A model generated the notes under the pieces. That model was not told the origin of the DNA, did no database searches, and worked only from the letters and a program-made list of their open reading frames with translations. From contig JAPEIS010000006.1 of assembly GCA_029531795.1 (NCBI GenBank), positions 1,364,001-1,428,000 on the forward strand: DNA of 64,000 nucleotides, written 5' to 3'. Position numbers and translations under genes: made by a program. Of this stretch, positions 23,093 through 35,834 are shown one piece after another. The DNA is from Sclerotinia nivalis (taxonomy: Eukaryota > Ascomycota > Leotiomycetes > Helotiales > Sclerotiniaceae). Every line of letters begins with the position of its first letter. Position 1 is the stretch's first letter.

Positions 23093-24953
23093 ATGAACGA
23101 AAGACTGAAAATTCGAGAACCTCCTCACAACTACGTCCCAATTTCTTCGGGGAAAGATTCAAAAGATTCCACATATACCCCTGATTTTGCTTCACTGATA
23201 TCGATCAATGGAATAGGGTGATTATGATTAGTTAGCTATAGCCAACGAAGATCTTAAAAGGCATCATCGTCATCGCGTAGTGTAGTGTACGATTTGCATG
23301 ATATTTTTGACCCTCTCCTTTGAAATATTCCTGATATCTTCGTTAAGTGTACTTTGGGCAGGCTGGGTCAGGTTCCTTTTTTCTTGCCAGGAGTTGATGC
23401 TTTAACGACAAGTCTTTCGCGATGTAGGACTTACCACTTAATACATTGTGTATATTATCACTACCAAACCCACCATATCCTCAAGTATCTTTCATCTTTT
23501 ACTAATTTTCTAAATCTTCTTCCGTTGATCTGGTGATCCCCTTGTTTTAATCACGATGGCCTTTTCCCGGCCACCTCCTCACCCTTATTTCATGGTCTCT
23601 ACTCGAGTAGCGTTTTCTTTTTCTTTTCTTTCTCTCTATCTTCACTATCGGGTGTTATTTATGCCTCTACTCTACCTTTCATTTGCGATCCAAATAAGAA
23701 AAAACTACAATGAAGTAATCAAGTTCGGAAATAATGCACAATATCCCCTCATCGGTGTTCTTCCACAAACCTCAACGTTGTGTCTATCAAGCTAGCACTC
23801 GCATCTAGTGCTATCTGAGTGGTAGTTCTTTGGTGTGCGTTATATCCTCTGTTATGTTATGGCATGATGAATAGTGCGCTAGTATTTCTGTTGAATTTGT
23901 TCTAATAATCACCTATAGCGATAAGGGAAGTTGATCTCTCTAACATTCGTTCTAGACCTGATTATCCAATCTCCGTCATGCATTTCATAGGTGTGCTTTC
24001 AATCAATGCAACAATTTTACTCATATCATGGACATATGTCATGATAGGGCTCACTACATCCACCATATTTAATCTTTGCACATGTTAATGCGACGTGCAC
24101 TATGCTCAAGGGATTTTTGTTTTTTTATCTCAAATCCTGCGCATGTCAATTGATCGCTCTTTTGACTTTCCGAAAAATAAACGCATGACTGTAAGTACGG
24201 GACGGAATCAACAACATGGCTTTGGACGTGAATGTATAGAAACAAGGCATTGCTCCATCCACCGAGAACCTAGAAATGCGGAGACAGAACGAGAATTCCA
24301 CTCAAACGCATGATATTCATTACCTTTAGAAAGAGAGAGCTGAGCCGAGTTGAGGATATGCAAATGATTGTAAATTCCTGAGGGTTTGCCCCTTTTTAGA
24401 AAAATGCCGATGATCCCTCTGGAGGATCTGAGCTATTGACGAAGAGAAAATAATGGTATCAGATGGTAGGAAATGCTTTGTAGTGAATTGGTGGCTGGTA
24501 GTGTTGTCTGAGATATAGGAAGGATGGAGAATAATGGGTCTAATGGAAATAATAGTGAGAATATAGTGATAGGAAGTATGGCAGCAGTGGTACGATCGAC
24601 CTAGATGGTAATGAGAAAACATTCGTTGTCCTCGCTGTGTATGAGGAGCTGGAGACCATACCGCATGTTCTTGATTGTGTGTTGGATGATTGTGCCAGGT
24701 GTAAGACTGTAGAAAAAACCTCATATTTCCTCATCTGTGTTTGTAAATCGAGTATATCGTGTTATACAAGCCGAGGGTTTCTAATTACCCTCTCAAGTTA
24801 CACGAACCCCGCAACCCGCGCCCAGTTGAACTTTCAACCTATTACTATCAAAACTTCCGACGATATCACTTTAACATCCACATTCAAATTCATATGGATT
24901 GGCAAAAAATGTAAAGCTTAATATCTCGCCTACATACAAACCACCAAGCCATT
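21527..24953. other. Intergenic between ste12 and the alcohol dehydrogenase
   Basis: About 3.4 kb between converging genes. It holds trailer sequence of ste12, a TA/TG dinucleotide run at 23061-23092, scattered GATGA words, and short frames without motifs (for example 22607-23128 on the minus strand, which crosses the TA/TG run). No gene is supported. Confidence 0.45.
23061..23092 (+). repeat. (AT)8(GT)8 compound dinucleotide repeat
   Basis: Eight AT units run directly into eight GT units. Alternating purine-pyrimidine sequence of this type can adopt Z-DNA or cruciform structure. It lies in noncoding DNA about 1.5 kb after ste12. Confidence 0.95.
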
Positions 24954-26285
24954 TTAAGTACCAAAACACTTCTCATAACCCACCATCGTAAACCTATACC
25001 TAACATCATTATTATGCAACCTCGTCAACGCCGTCTTCAATCCCTCCTCGCCAATCTCAATCGTCTCGACCCAACTCTTGATACCCTTCTCCACCGCCAA
25101 ATCCAACATAGCCAGAACCTCTTTTCTGCTACCCAAATGACTTCCTCCGATGAGTACACCGTTTTTCAATAGTTCAAAGTTGTCGATGGTTTGGCCTTCG
25201 CCTTCGGGGAGTCCGACGGATACCCAGTGTCCGTGTACGTCGAGGAGCTCGAGGTACTCGGAGAAATTGAACCCTGAGGAGGAGGAAGCTGTGTTGACTA
25301 TCAAGTCGAAGGTCATGATGTGCTCTTTGTTCCATTCCTTATCGGCTGTAGCGAGGAAGCCATCAGCGCCGAGTTTCTTTGCATCGGCTTCTTTGGCGTG
25401 GGTTCTATTTTTGGGAGTTTGAATTAGTATAGTTCTCATCTCAAATCATCTCAAGTCAATCCCAAGAAATTTAGGTAGTAATATCAACATACCTCGAAAT
25501 AGCCCAAGTCTCAGCGCCCAAAGCTTTAGCAAACATAACTCCAAAATGGCCAATTCCTCCCAATCCCACAATACCCACCTTCTTCCCAGGTCCACAGCCA
25601 TTTCTAACCAATGGACTATAGGCCGTCAAACCAGCACACAACATAGGAGCCACCTCTTCACTCTTCAATCCATCTGGAATGGGAAAGACCCAATGCTCAT
25701 GAGTTCTCACATGGCTAGCATAGCCACCTTGGGAAACGATACCCGTTTCGGGCCAGACAGCTCCATAGGTATCGAGTTGGTGACGACAGTATGTTTCATT
25801 GTCATTTTTGCACTGGCGACATTGGAGACAGGAGTATGATTGGGCGCCGACACCAACGCGTTGACCGGGCTTGATGAGAGTTACTTTTGGGCCGACGCGG
25901 AGGGCTTCGCCTACGATTTCTATGCACGGATTGGGAATATTAGTATGGTTTCGTTTTTCCTCAAAACTAATTGTTTGATTTCTCGCTCATAGGATTGATT
26001 CCCTTCCCAATTCAAACTAGGAATCAAGTAATCGAGAAAAATAGAAAACAGCAATTAAGAAGAACGTGGGGAATCCATACCATGCCCCACACAAAGCGGA
26101 AACTTCTGTTCACCCCACCCTCCACTAACAGTATGCAAATCACTTGCGCAAACCCCACACGCCAGAATCTTGATATCGACATCAAAGTCGCCGAATGGTT
26201 TGGGTGTATATTGATTCTTATGAAACTCAGTCCATTTTGCAGGATCTTCAATTTGGAATCCTGTGAAGGTCTCGGGATATCCCAT
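24954..26285 (-). CDS. Zinc-dependent alcohol dehydrogenase, cinnamyl-alcohol/ADH6-like
   Basis: Medium-chain, probably NADP-dependent dehydrogenase acting on aldehydes or alcohols in the cytosol. Three exons on the minus strand: 26285-26081, 25919-25493 and 25404-24954, 360 residues. Catalytic zinc ligands are visible in CGVCASDLHT and in GHE, the latter restored by splicing the 161-nt intron. The structural zinc lobe is the Cys-x2-Cys-x2-Cys-x7-Cys series in SCLQCRQCKNDNETYC. The Rossmann loop is GIVGLGGIGHFG, followed by KALGAETWAISR. The C-terminal half has GSHLGSRKEVLAMLDLA, typical of the cinnamyl alcohol dehydrogenase/yeast ADH6 branch. Length is usual for the family. The second intron is 88 nt. 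The substrate is unknown; detoxification of plant aldehydes would be a guess. Confidence 0.93.
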
Positions 26286-27452
26286 TTTGGTTTATTTTAT
26301 GGGGTGATTGATGGGTTTGGAGGGGTATGTGTATGTTGAGATTTCTGAACGGGGAAGTGTGAGAGATCAGATTGGTGATAGGAGTAGTGGTATGAGGAAA
26401 TATAAGAAGAGAGAGGAAGAAGAGGAAGAGGAAAATGTGAAAAGGGATTTCTCAACTATAAATACCCCCTCTTTCCAAGTTTTCCCCGTTCATGGAGCAT
26501 GTATGGAGGTTATATATTTCCCATTTGAGGGCCGATCACCCCACCATCCTGGCGGGGTTCATGTCTCGGATTTATCTCATCAAATGGATTGATAGCATTA
26601 AGATTTTTCCCCGGGGTAGTTGTCGTGGTAGTGCCATTTTATGGGTCACCGGGGAAGTCTCCTTTGATACGTTGATATCAATGCGGCTGATTATTTTTCC
26701 ACCAGTTAAAATGCAGAATCCGGGAAATATCATCATGGTACATGGTACTATAACATTCGCGGCAGACGATAGATCTCATATTGTAGTTAGTTTCTGTAAT
26801 AAAAAGGACAGGAGATACGATACTCCTCTTAATGTTAAAACCCAAGGCAGAGATCCCATCAGATACCTTCAAAATCTATATCAGCTGATCTCCAAATTTA
26901 TATTCAATAATATCTCGTATAAGGTGTCTCCAATTCTGAACAGTTATTATACAATTTGAATACTAGGCACTCAATCTTCCCAGTGACAGGCAGGAAAAAG
27001 AGAGTACTGGCGGATAGCTTCAGAATTTCATTGGTTCTATCTGTCTACTAATATACTCATACAGCATCCATTAAAAAAGTGAGTGTTATATGATTTCCTC
27101 CCGCGCCCTTGAAAGTATGTTGCCCATCCAGCGCTGTGCATGCCAATTGCAAAAGTCCCTCCTTGTAGCCTCCAGAACGCACAAAAGCCATGGCATTAAT
27201 TTTCCTTCAAGCACAATAATCCTCCAAGCACAATAAACCTCTTGTGCAAATAAACTCCATCGTTAAAGCATGACGCATCGATGCTTTTCCTTACTAAACT
27301 GACCAATAACTCCACGGCTTCCCTAAGAAACTTGTCGGACCTGGATATAGAGAACTCCCACACTAATAACACACTTTCATCGAATTAAAGCCCATATTAT
27401 ACAAATGCCGTAGTCTTTGGAAAGAAATCATAACCCATCAAATAAACCCAAA
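26286..27452. promoter_or_regulatory. Intergenic: ADH promoter and NTO1 3' region
   Basis: About 1.2 kb. The right part is trailer of NTO1 and the left part the promoter and leader of the minus-strand dehydrogenase, including an AT-rich TATTTATA-like stretch near 26458. Frames at 26308-26959 on the plus strand have no motifs. Confidence 0.4.
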
Positions 27453-30400
27453 TTACTTGAATCCTCGAAATTTTCTTCTGCCCTTCCCCTTCCTTCCTTT
27501 TGTGGCCGTTGTAGTTCCATTCTGTTCACTCGGGCCATCCTGAATGCTAGCTAATGCTTTGACATCCTCATCATCCATTTCGCTAAGGTCATCGCTTGCG
27601 TGAGAGCCATTCGAATTCTCCACCGAAACTTCTTGCAAGACGCTTGTTCCTTCAGGCTGGAAATCTTTGACATACCAGGGGATGCCTCCATTGGTAAGGA
27701 CATCTGCACCATCTGTAGTATTTTCACCATTTGACACTGGTGGTGTTGGCGGAGAAGGTTGATTATCCTCTGGAGTAGAAGAATATCCATTGGTATCAGG
27801 TGGTGTAATACCATTAGCATTACCATTTATAGTGGTTTTTTCGATGCCGTTGTCAAGGAGTTGTGGATCTATCATGTGGTCTGTACCAGGATTAGAAGCA
27901 GGCGCGACATGAATAACATCCTCGACATCATGCTCCACGTGGGCGCTGGCATCGACATCTGGCATATCCGTATCTATATCTTCAGCGTTGGCATCGGGAG
28001 ATCCCAAGCGTGGTACCACGCCACTCTCTAAAGCTTCAGAAGCAAGCTCTTCTGATTGTGCAACATCAATCATGTCCTCATCTTGCGATGGCTCCAGTGC
28101 TCCAACATCTGCGAACGCATCAAATGAGCCGTTCGAACCTTCAGGAGGAAGTAGACAGTTTTCGAGTAAGGTATTCAACACTTTCAGCTGATCCTCGGGC
28201 GTCGTCTTAACCACATCACACTCGGCTCGAATTGCAGCTTCCAACATAGGCTGAACAGCTTTGATTATGCGTTTTCCGAGTTTACGACGATCTCGGACTT
28301 CGATAATGACCTTTTTGGTGAAAGTCTTTTCGATTTCCCCAGCCAAATTTTCTTTCTGTTCACCTTGTTGGGCATCATCCATGATAGCAGCATTGATTGC
28401 TGAACCAAAGTCTTTTGCAAACGCTCCCGTAGTAGTGTAAAAGCGCTGATTGAGCTTCTCACTGAGTCGATTGAGGCCACCGGCAAAAGCCTTCTTGCTA
28501 TCGAGTCTGTATCCCGTTAGCTTTTTTTCGCCTCCACAATTAGGCAAACCTTACTGCAAAGCCCTTTCAATAACCGGGGGAAGTAAATGCGCAACAGGGA
28601 AGTATATTGTATCGACAGCATCTTTCTCGACCCTTGCAGCTTCCAACTTCTTCAGTTCGCGTTCTTTAACTTCTCCAGCAAGTTCACGAAGCTTTTTGAT
28701 GTCTTTGAGTAGAAGTTGAGCGAAGCCAATACGACGTGTAAGTCTTTCCCTTCCTACGTGACCCATACCGGAGAAGTTGCGCCGGGTGATTTCCATGGAA
28801 GAGAAACTTTCCATTTGGAGTTGTAATCGCTTCAAAAGAGCTGCACCCCTTCGGGCCTCTCTCTTGAGCGTCCAATACTTACAACAATCTGCAGTCCACT
28901 CCCTACGCCTGCGAAGATTATAACGCTGCAATGACATCTCAACAGAGTTGAAGATAACTTTCGGAATGATCGGAGCCCCCGAAGGAAGTTTCCAGACACC
29001 TTTGATTGGCTCTTCAGACTGAATATCTTGATTGTATTGCAGCAATGACCCACGGGCACCATTCAACTCCACATCTTCGGGGCGTCTTCCAGCTTTGCGA
29101 TGCGCTACAGCCAACATACCTGCCGCTTCATTGGAATCAGCCCATACACGTCCGCGCATAGTTTTCTTGTAGAACCTCCGAGCTTCCGCAGTAGCGGCGA
29201 CAGTGTCGTTCTCCCGAGCATGATCCGGGGGCGAGTGTTTATCACAAAAGGCTTTCAGAACAGCATGTCCATCCAGAACTGCCAGTGTACCATGGTTATT
29301 CTTCATCTTCAGAAACAGGCGAGCTCTGCGAGCACAAGTAACATGAAACGCTGTGAAGCAGGCCTTGTTGCCACATTGCACGCATGCGCCCATATTTTGG
29401 TTGCAGATATAGCAGTTCAACTTCCATCTGCTCTTTGGCACCTTCTCAACTTCCATAACTGGCTCCATAAATGTAGTGTTGCCAAGAGAGACTTCGGGAA
29501 TCCACATTGCACAAAGTAAATGCGACCATTTTGAAGCGTTTGTTTGTTTGAAAGCTCCATCAGTGTTCGGACAGAAAATGCAGGTCTAAAATATGTATTA
29601 GCATTGAAAGTGGGAATAGGAATCTTGATTTGACTTACAGGAGTGGAACGTCCAATTAATTGACACTTCCTGCACATCCATTGACCTTCGGGGATAAAAG
29701 GAACACCATAGCATTCTTGATGAACGGCTAAGTCGCAACCATCGCAAAAGACAATGGCATTGGTGTTTTCACAATCTCCATCATCACAGATGGCACATTT
29801 GCTGTCTTGTTCTTCCCCAACCTGGGCCTCGCCATTAACTGCAGCAGCGGAGCTGGATCTGGGCCGATGGGTTTGAGGGGGTTTTGGATTCGGCTTTGGT
29901 ATAGTTCGTTCTAGATTATGCCAGTCCTTCTCTATCTTAGTTAAAGTAACTTCGAAAATGTGTCGAGGAACCTCATCAACGCCTTCCGCCTTCCGCTTCT
30001 CGTTATAATGTTGCAGCCATTTATCATCTGCCTCATCCATGTCATACTCAACACGACCAAGGGTGCTTCCTATTCCATCCAAATCTTCGTTGAAGTTGAT
30101 ATCAGAAGCTTTTATGAACTCTTGCTCGGGCCGAATAAATTCGTCGCTTTCCTGATATCCCACGTTCGCCATGGATTTATCGACATATTGGTCGAATTCT
30201 GGCGTGTCGAATTTTTTGAGAGTGTTCGTTAGCCGGAACGACGGTTGTGGTAGGGTCAACTTTTCTTTAGCACTACTATTCGCAACATGTATACCTTTTG
30301 GTGTCTTTGGTGTCTTCGGGGTATTTAGGCCCATAGGTATTCCAAGATTCGCGGCAGCCCTTGCAGCGTAGAATGCTTCGGGATTCTTGGGAGGACGACC

Positions 30401-31144
30401 AGGTCTTCTCTTACCTCCTCCTGGTGTACCGGGAATGGTATATGGAATTGAAATACCGGTTGGTAGGGGAGTAGGGGTTGCACTATTTGGACTTGCGATT
30501 GTGCCACTTTCACCATTATCGTTCGCTTGCCCAGGCTTACCATTCACTGATGCTTCTGCTGATTGCGATGCGCCGGCGGGTGTTGCAGGTCCCGAGTTCG
30601 TTATTCCCTCGACTGCTTCTTGACTGAAACATATCATCTCTTGATTTATATCTAGATCGGGGTGAAACTCCTCCCAGCTTCGTTCTTCTCGTGGCTTGTA
30701 TCCATCATTTTGGGCGACAGCCGCGGCAGCCTGCGATGACGATCCGAATCTGCTTGGGGCGGCCATGGGGGGCTGTTGTGCGCGAGGAAGTACTGTTCTT
30801 GTTCTTGTTGTTCGATTATCTCTGCGAGGGTAAACGACCGGTTGGACTCCGTTCGCAGCGTTTTCGCGTCCTATACGACCGCGAGGACCAATATAATTAT
30901 AACCCCCTGGTCCTGTACCGCCGACTAATAGTAAATCTTGACCGTTCTCGTCCACGTATCTGCCACCTCCACCAGGACCGCCTGGCACGTATCGACCTTT
31001 TTTAGGAGGCTCAGAGTTTGGGTTTTTGATAATTGAATTTTCAAATCGACGATTTGAGGCTGATGCGGATTTTGGGCGGGTAGACCTTGTACCTGAGCTA
31101 CTTGCAGCTCTTCTAGGGGTTCCGGGTATTGGCGTCGGGGCCAT
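27453..31144 (-). CDS. NTO1: PHD-finger/extended-PHD protein of the NuA3-type histone acetyltransferase complex
   Basis: Homologue of yeast Nto1 and animal BRPF scaffolds, which link a MYST acetyltransferase to modified histone H3 in the nucleus. Three exons: 31144-29639, 29585-28555 and 28506-27453, 1196 residues. Introns are 53 and 48 nt; the first splice restores the second zinc module beginning CIFCPNTDGAF. Residues about 285-430 contain an enhancer-of-polycomb-like region (DEADDKWLQHYNEKRK, then FEVTLTKIEKDWHNLE). A canonical PHD lies at about 447-496, with Cys4-His-Cys3 spacing and the phrase FCDGCDLAVHQECYG. An extended PHD follows (about 504-620) ending FTAFHVTCARRA. The N-terminus is disordered with a KRRPGRPPKN AT-hook-like motif. 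The C-terminus is acidic, then ends in a basic RKGKGRRKFRGFK tail. No bromodomain or PWWP was seen, as expected for fungal members. Confidence 0.92.
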
Positions 31145-33259
31145 GTTGATATTTAATTCACTTTGAAGTATTTATGCGACGGGAATGTGAAAAGTGTGGA
31201 CAAAGGTGAGCTTGTGCCACTAGTGTGGCAGTTAAAGGTGATGATGAATAGTATTGGTTTCCGTGAGGGGCGAGGCGCATTAGGTACCAAATGGCATAAA
31301 GGCACAATATTGCGCGTCTTTCTCTTTATTAATGAATTGAGTGATATTGTAAGAGTGAATTACACGAAAATATTATCAAGATATGGAGGTTATCATGATC
31401 TGACTCCCTTTAACGTAGCCAACATCTTTACTTTGGTAGTCGCGATGTGGTTGCTCCTTCCAATTAGGATTAGCTTATTCCAGGGATCAGGCTCATCTGA
31501 GTTCAACTTAGCATCGGAAAAAAGTATTAGTATATTCCGATACATGAGAGTCCGTGCGTTTTCTTGTGCATCAGCATCCACCCGCTGAGTACTTGCGGCA
31601 AACATTGGATGAAATGCCATTTATGAGTGTATAGATATAGATATAGGTATAGGTATAGGTTTATAGAATTTGGAGTATTGCGACCTTTTGACTGTTTACC
31701 TGTATATTTTGTACATAAGGTAATACTTTTCTTTTGTATTTGAAGCTTCTTAATAACAGTGTATTGTAAACTTACATTAATTATTATAATAAAGTCAATC
31801 CCTATACACCCAGCTTCAATAAGTTTATATATATGGCTACGACTATATGATTTTATGGACCTTATGTATTACACTTGTTTGAAATAGTTTCATGTATGGT
31901 TATTATATAAGCTAGTGCTTTTCTTTTACTGTTGCAGCTTTTTGGGCAACAATGTATTATTCAAATAAATCATAATGGAACGATCTTCTCTATTCTGTTC
32001 CTCCTTCATTTCGACCTTTCTCTTCAAGTCAATATGTTCCTCTCTCTCCTTTGTTTGTCAATAACACTACTTTGTGCTGATGACTTTCCGTCATCAATTG
32101 ATGATTGATACCCAGTTGACTCTTATTTGCAAAACACCCCGGCTCTATGAACAAAGTTATTGTTCCTTCAATTCAATTCTACACCGAAAGCTTGGCCTTG
32201 TGTTAACTGGCGAGTTCAACATCCTAATACTGGCTTTGAAGTCATGAAGTAGATTATTGGACCTGCAAAAGTTCACACTATGCGGAATTCTAGCTCCACA
32301 TGAAGTATAAGCATAAATTGACATATGTAGACTAATATTTTGAGTCTGATCCTTAGCTCTTCTCCAAATGCACAATGGCTTGATAGACCTGGTGGACTTA
32401 TATAAGAGATGTCAAATTAGTCTTCAAACCCTTTTCAGTTCTTTTGTTTAAATAAAACTTATAAGTTCGATTGAAAGAAGGTTTGGCATCAAGATAGCTA
32501 CGTTCAATCACTTTTCATCTATTATTATTGTGCCCATTCATGCATAGGATCGATCTCTCCGGCATCTAAGCCCTTTTGTAAATTGAGGTGTTACCAATAA
32601 ACTGCTTACTTCCATAAGTGCGAAAGTAAATGCTCAAAGACTACAAATTAGCTCCCGTTGCACAAAACTTCTGCAGTCTAGATTTGCTGGTGGTAGATGA
32701 GCCATACGCCAGGTACTCCTAGTGCATAAGTCCTGCAGCTGATGCTTATTGTTCTAGGTCTCGTCTCACAATTACTATATCCAATCCGTCACTGCGTCAG
32801 AATGATAATCCTATATCACACTGACGTAAAGCTATATCTCAGCCATTATACATAAGCTATCCATCAAACTTATTCTCAATCCTTAACCAACCCCGCAGTT
32901 CTATTATCAGCCTAAATTTACAACATCTCCACAATGTCCCCGGATGCGGGGAAGAATGATGACCGCAAAGTTCAAACATCCCGCATCATGACAAAATTAA
33001 CTTCATCACTGAAAACCTATGGTTGTATAAATGAAGCCATGATATGCGATTTTTACATATTTTATACATTTAGCCATTAATTTATCCAGAGTCATAATTG
33101 CAGCTTCATAATGCGTATATCATATAAGCTCAATAGCTTCAGGATATAGATTACTGTAGTAACAAAAATAAAAGGATAGGCAATTTCCTGTTCCTTCTGC
33201 GATTTCTCATTTTTGCCTTTCTCTGTCGTGAAATATTGTATAACAAAAATCTCTTCGCC
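31145..33259. promoter_or_regulatory. Divergent intergenic region, NTO1 to sugar transporter
   Basis: About 2.1 kb of AT-rich DNA that must hold the promoters of both divergent genes. A hexanucleotide repeat is present at 31630-31660. Short frames (31163-31588, 32157-32375) show no motifs. No gene or RNA is supported. Confidence 0.45.
31630..31660 (+). repeat. ATAGAT/ATAGGT hexanucleotide repeat
   Basis: Five or so tandem hexamers, the first as TAGATA and the later ones as TAGGTA, located about 500 bp upstream of the NTO1 start. Confidence 0.9.
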
Positions 33260-35481
33260 ATGGCTGTCGGAGCTCCTGCTCATGGCCTTCATGATGTGGC
33301 TCTCCAACGTCGACAAAAGCTTATGGGTCCTAGTGGCCCAGCAGCTTTAATCAAGAACCTTCGTGTTTTCAGTATTGTATTGTTTGCTTGCATTGGAGGA
33401 CTTTTATATGTACGTGACTCCATGCACGTTTTCATCTCAAAAGAATCGAGTTGCAAAACTAATTTATGATGTATGAAATGTAGGGCTACAACCAAGGTGT
33501 CTTCTCTGGTGTTCTCACCATGAACTCATTCATGTCCCATATGGGAAATTATGATAGCACAGATCCAGCAGACCAAAGCAGAAAAGGATGGTTAACTAGT
33601 ATATTGGAATTGGGTGCTTGGCTTGGATCACTTCTGAGCGGATTTATGGCGGAGGCGGCAAGTAGGAAGTATGGGATTCTGATCGCTACCGGTATATTCT
33701 TTTCTTTCCATCCCGAATCATCGGCATCTACAAACAAAAAGTCCCAGTTGGCTATAAACAGCAGCAATTACAAAAGCAAACTGACAATTCCCATTCAAAC
33801 ACAGCCGTCTTCATCGTAGGCGTCATCATCCAAGCCACAGCCATATCAGCCGGCCACTCTGCCATTCTAGGCGGCCGTTTCATAACCGGCATGGGCGTCG
33901 GAAGTCTCAGCATGATCGTCCCAATGTACAACGCCGAAGTGGCTCCGCCAGAAGTACGCGGTTCTCTCATCGCCCTCCAACAACTAGCCATCTGCGCCGG
34001 CATCATGATATCCTTCTGGATTGACTACGGCACAAACTACATAGGAGGAACCGGCGCGTCACAATCCGACGCAGCGTAGCTGGTACCTATCTGCTTGCAG
34101 CTCTTCCCAGCTGTCATTCTCTTCATCGGTATCTTGTTCATGCCTTTTTCGCCCAGATGGCTAGTACATCATGGGAGAGAACAGGAGGCGAGAAAAGTAC
34201 TAGCGAGATTGAGAGATTTACCTCAGGAACATGAGTTAGTAGAAATAGAGTTTCTGGAAATCAAAGCTCAGAGTTTGTTCGAGAGGAGGTCGATTGCGGA
34301 ATTATGGCCTGGTCTGCAAGAATTGACTTGGATGAATACTGCAAAGTTGCAATTTGTAGCGGTGGGCAGTTTGTTTAGGACGAAAGCTATGTTTAGGAGA
34401 GTGATAGTGGCGACTGTTACTATGTTTTTCCAGCAGTGGACTGGTATTAACGTATGTCCAATACCCCCCCTTTTCCATATTTTCAACTTATCAAACTCCG
34501 CAAAACTATCCGTAAACTAACACCCCTTCCCAGGCGATTCTCTACTACGCCCCTACAATCTTCTCCTCCCTCGGTCTCTCCAGCAACACCATCTCTCTTC
34601 TCGCCACCGGCGTCGTCGGCATCGTAATGTTCATCGCGACCATCCCCTCCGTCCTCTACATCGACAAACTAGGTCGCAAACCCATTCTCACCATTGGTGC
34701 CATCGGCATGGCGACATGTCACATAATCATCGCGGTAATCGTAGCAACGAATAGAGATTCGTGGGACGAGCATAAAGCTGCGGGATGGGCTGCTGTGGCT
34801 ATGGTTTGGGTTGTGTTTTCCCTCTTCCCGTTCATCTCCTAATCTAATATCTTCTAACCAAAATTCCTCAAAGGCTTTTCGTAATCCACTTTGGGTACAG
34901 CTGGGGACCTTGCGCCTGGACTCTCGTTGCGGAAATCTGGCCCCTATCCAACAGACCCTACGGCATCGCTCTCGGCGCATCCTCAAACTGGATGAATAAT
35001 TTTATCGTCGGACAAGTAACACCTGATATGCTAAGCGGGATCTCTTATGGAACCTATATTATCTTCGGGCTATTGACTTATGGCGGCGCGGCGTTTATTT
35101 GGTGGGGTGTTCCTGAGACGAAAAGATTGGGTTGTGAGTATTTTTTTTTTTTTTTTTTTTTGCTTTGGATTGGGTGGTTGTTGTTTTCTTTGTCATTTTT
35201 TTCCTTCCATCTATCTTCATTAATTTTTCCTGCATTCAAGAGCAGAAGAGATCTGGAATGAAACGGAAAGGATGAGATTTGTATACTGATATTTTAAAGT
35301 GGAGGAAATGGACCTAGTCTTCGGCAGCGAAGGCGTCGGCCGTGGCGATCTCGAGAGAATGGAAGCTGTACGCCGGGAGGTGGGATTGGATAGGATTCCT
35401 GGGGAGATGAATACTAATGGTGATGTATCTCCCGTGGCAGAGAATAAGAGTGAAAGAGGCGAGAAGATCCATGAGATGTAG
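33260..35481 (+). CDS. MFS sugar transporter, interrupted by in-frame TAG
   Basis: Plasma-membrane sugar:proton symporter of the major facilitator superfamily, 12 expected membrane spans. Six exons: 33260-33409, 33484-33691, 33805-34451, 34534-34814, 34874-35133 and 35300-35481, equal to 576 codons. Family marks include LFACIGGLLYGYNQGVFSG in span 1, GRFITGMGVGSLSMIVPMYNAEVAP, the SPRWLVHHGREQEA loop, QQWTGIN, DKLGRKP, WGPCAWTLVAEIWP and the PETKRL signature before the C-terminus. Codon 211 (34077-34079) is TAG, in a spot (SDAA-stop-LVP) where relatives carry Trp; the frame is otherwise clean on both sides. Exon 4 uses a weak donor (GTTTTC), the only nearby one that keeps frame. Intron 5 contains 21 consecutive T. 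Either a recent null allele, a base-call error, or readthrough. The substrate is unknown. Confidence 0.9.
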
Positions 35482-35834
35482 ACGAATATGGACTTACATT
35501 GACACACCGAAGTCAGTGTGTTCTTGTTCTGCGGTTTTAGATTGTAACAGTCAAGAAGGGGTTGGAAAGATTTGATATAGTTATTGGGCATGTATTTACT
35601 CGCTTGCATTAGGAGATTCATTATGTATGTGTATGTGTATACATAAACACCTAACTCCCAGTCTGTGTGGTATATACCTCTCACTACCCTTCCACTATTC
35701 CATCCCATAAAACAAATCAGATCATAGTTTCCACGGAAGTCAAAGCAGAACCAAAAATTAACAACAGAACGAATGAGCCTTTAGGTTCAAGATTAGTGAT
35801 CCAAAACCAATATTAATCATACCCGTTTGCACAA
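35482..35834. other. Short convergent intergenic region
   Basis: About 350 bp shared by the 3' ends of the sugar transporter (plus) and GPC1 (minus). Overlapping transcript ends are likely. Nothing else seen. Confidence 0.5.

Noticed and set aside
22607..23128. 173-codon minus-strand frame
   Set aside because: Its THTHTHIYIYM section is a translation of the TA/TG dinucleotide repeat, and the rest has no motif; it lies in noncoding DNA after ste12.
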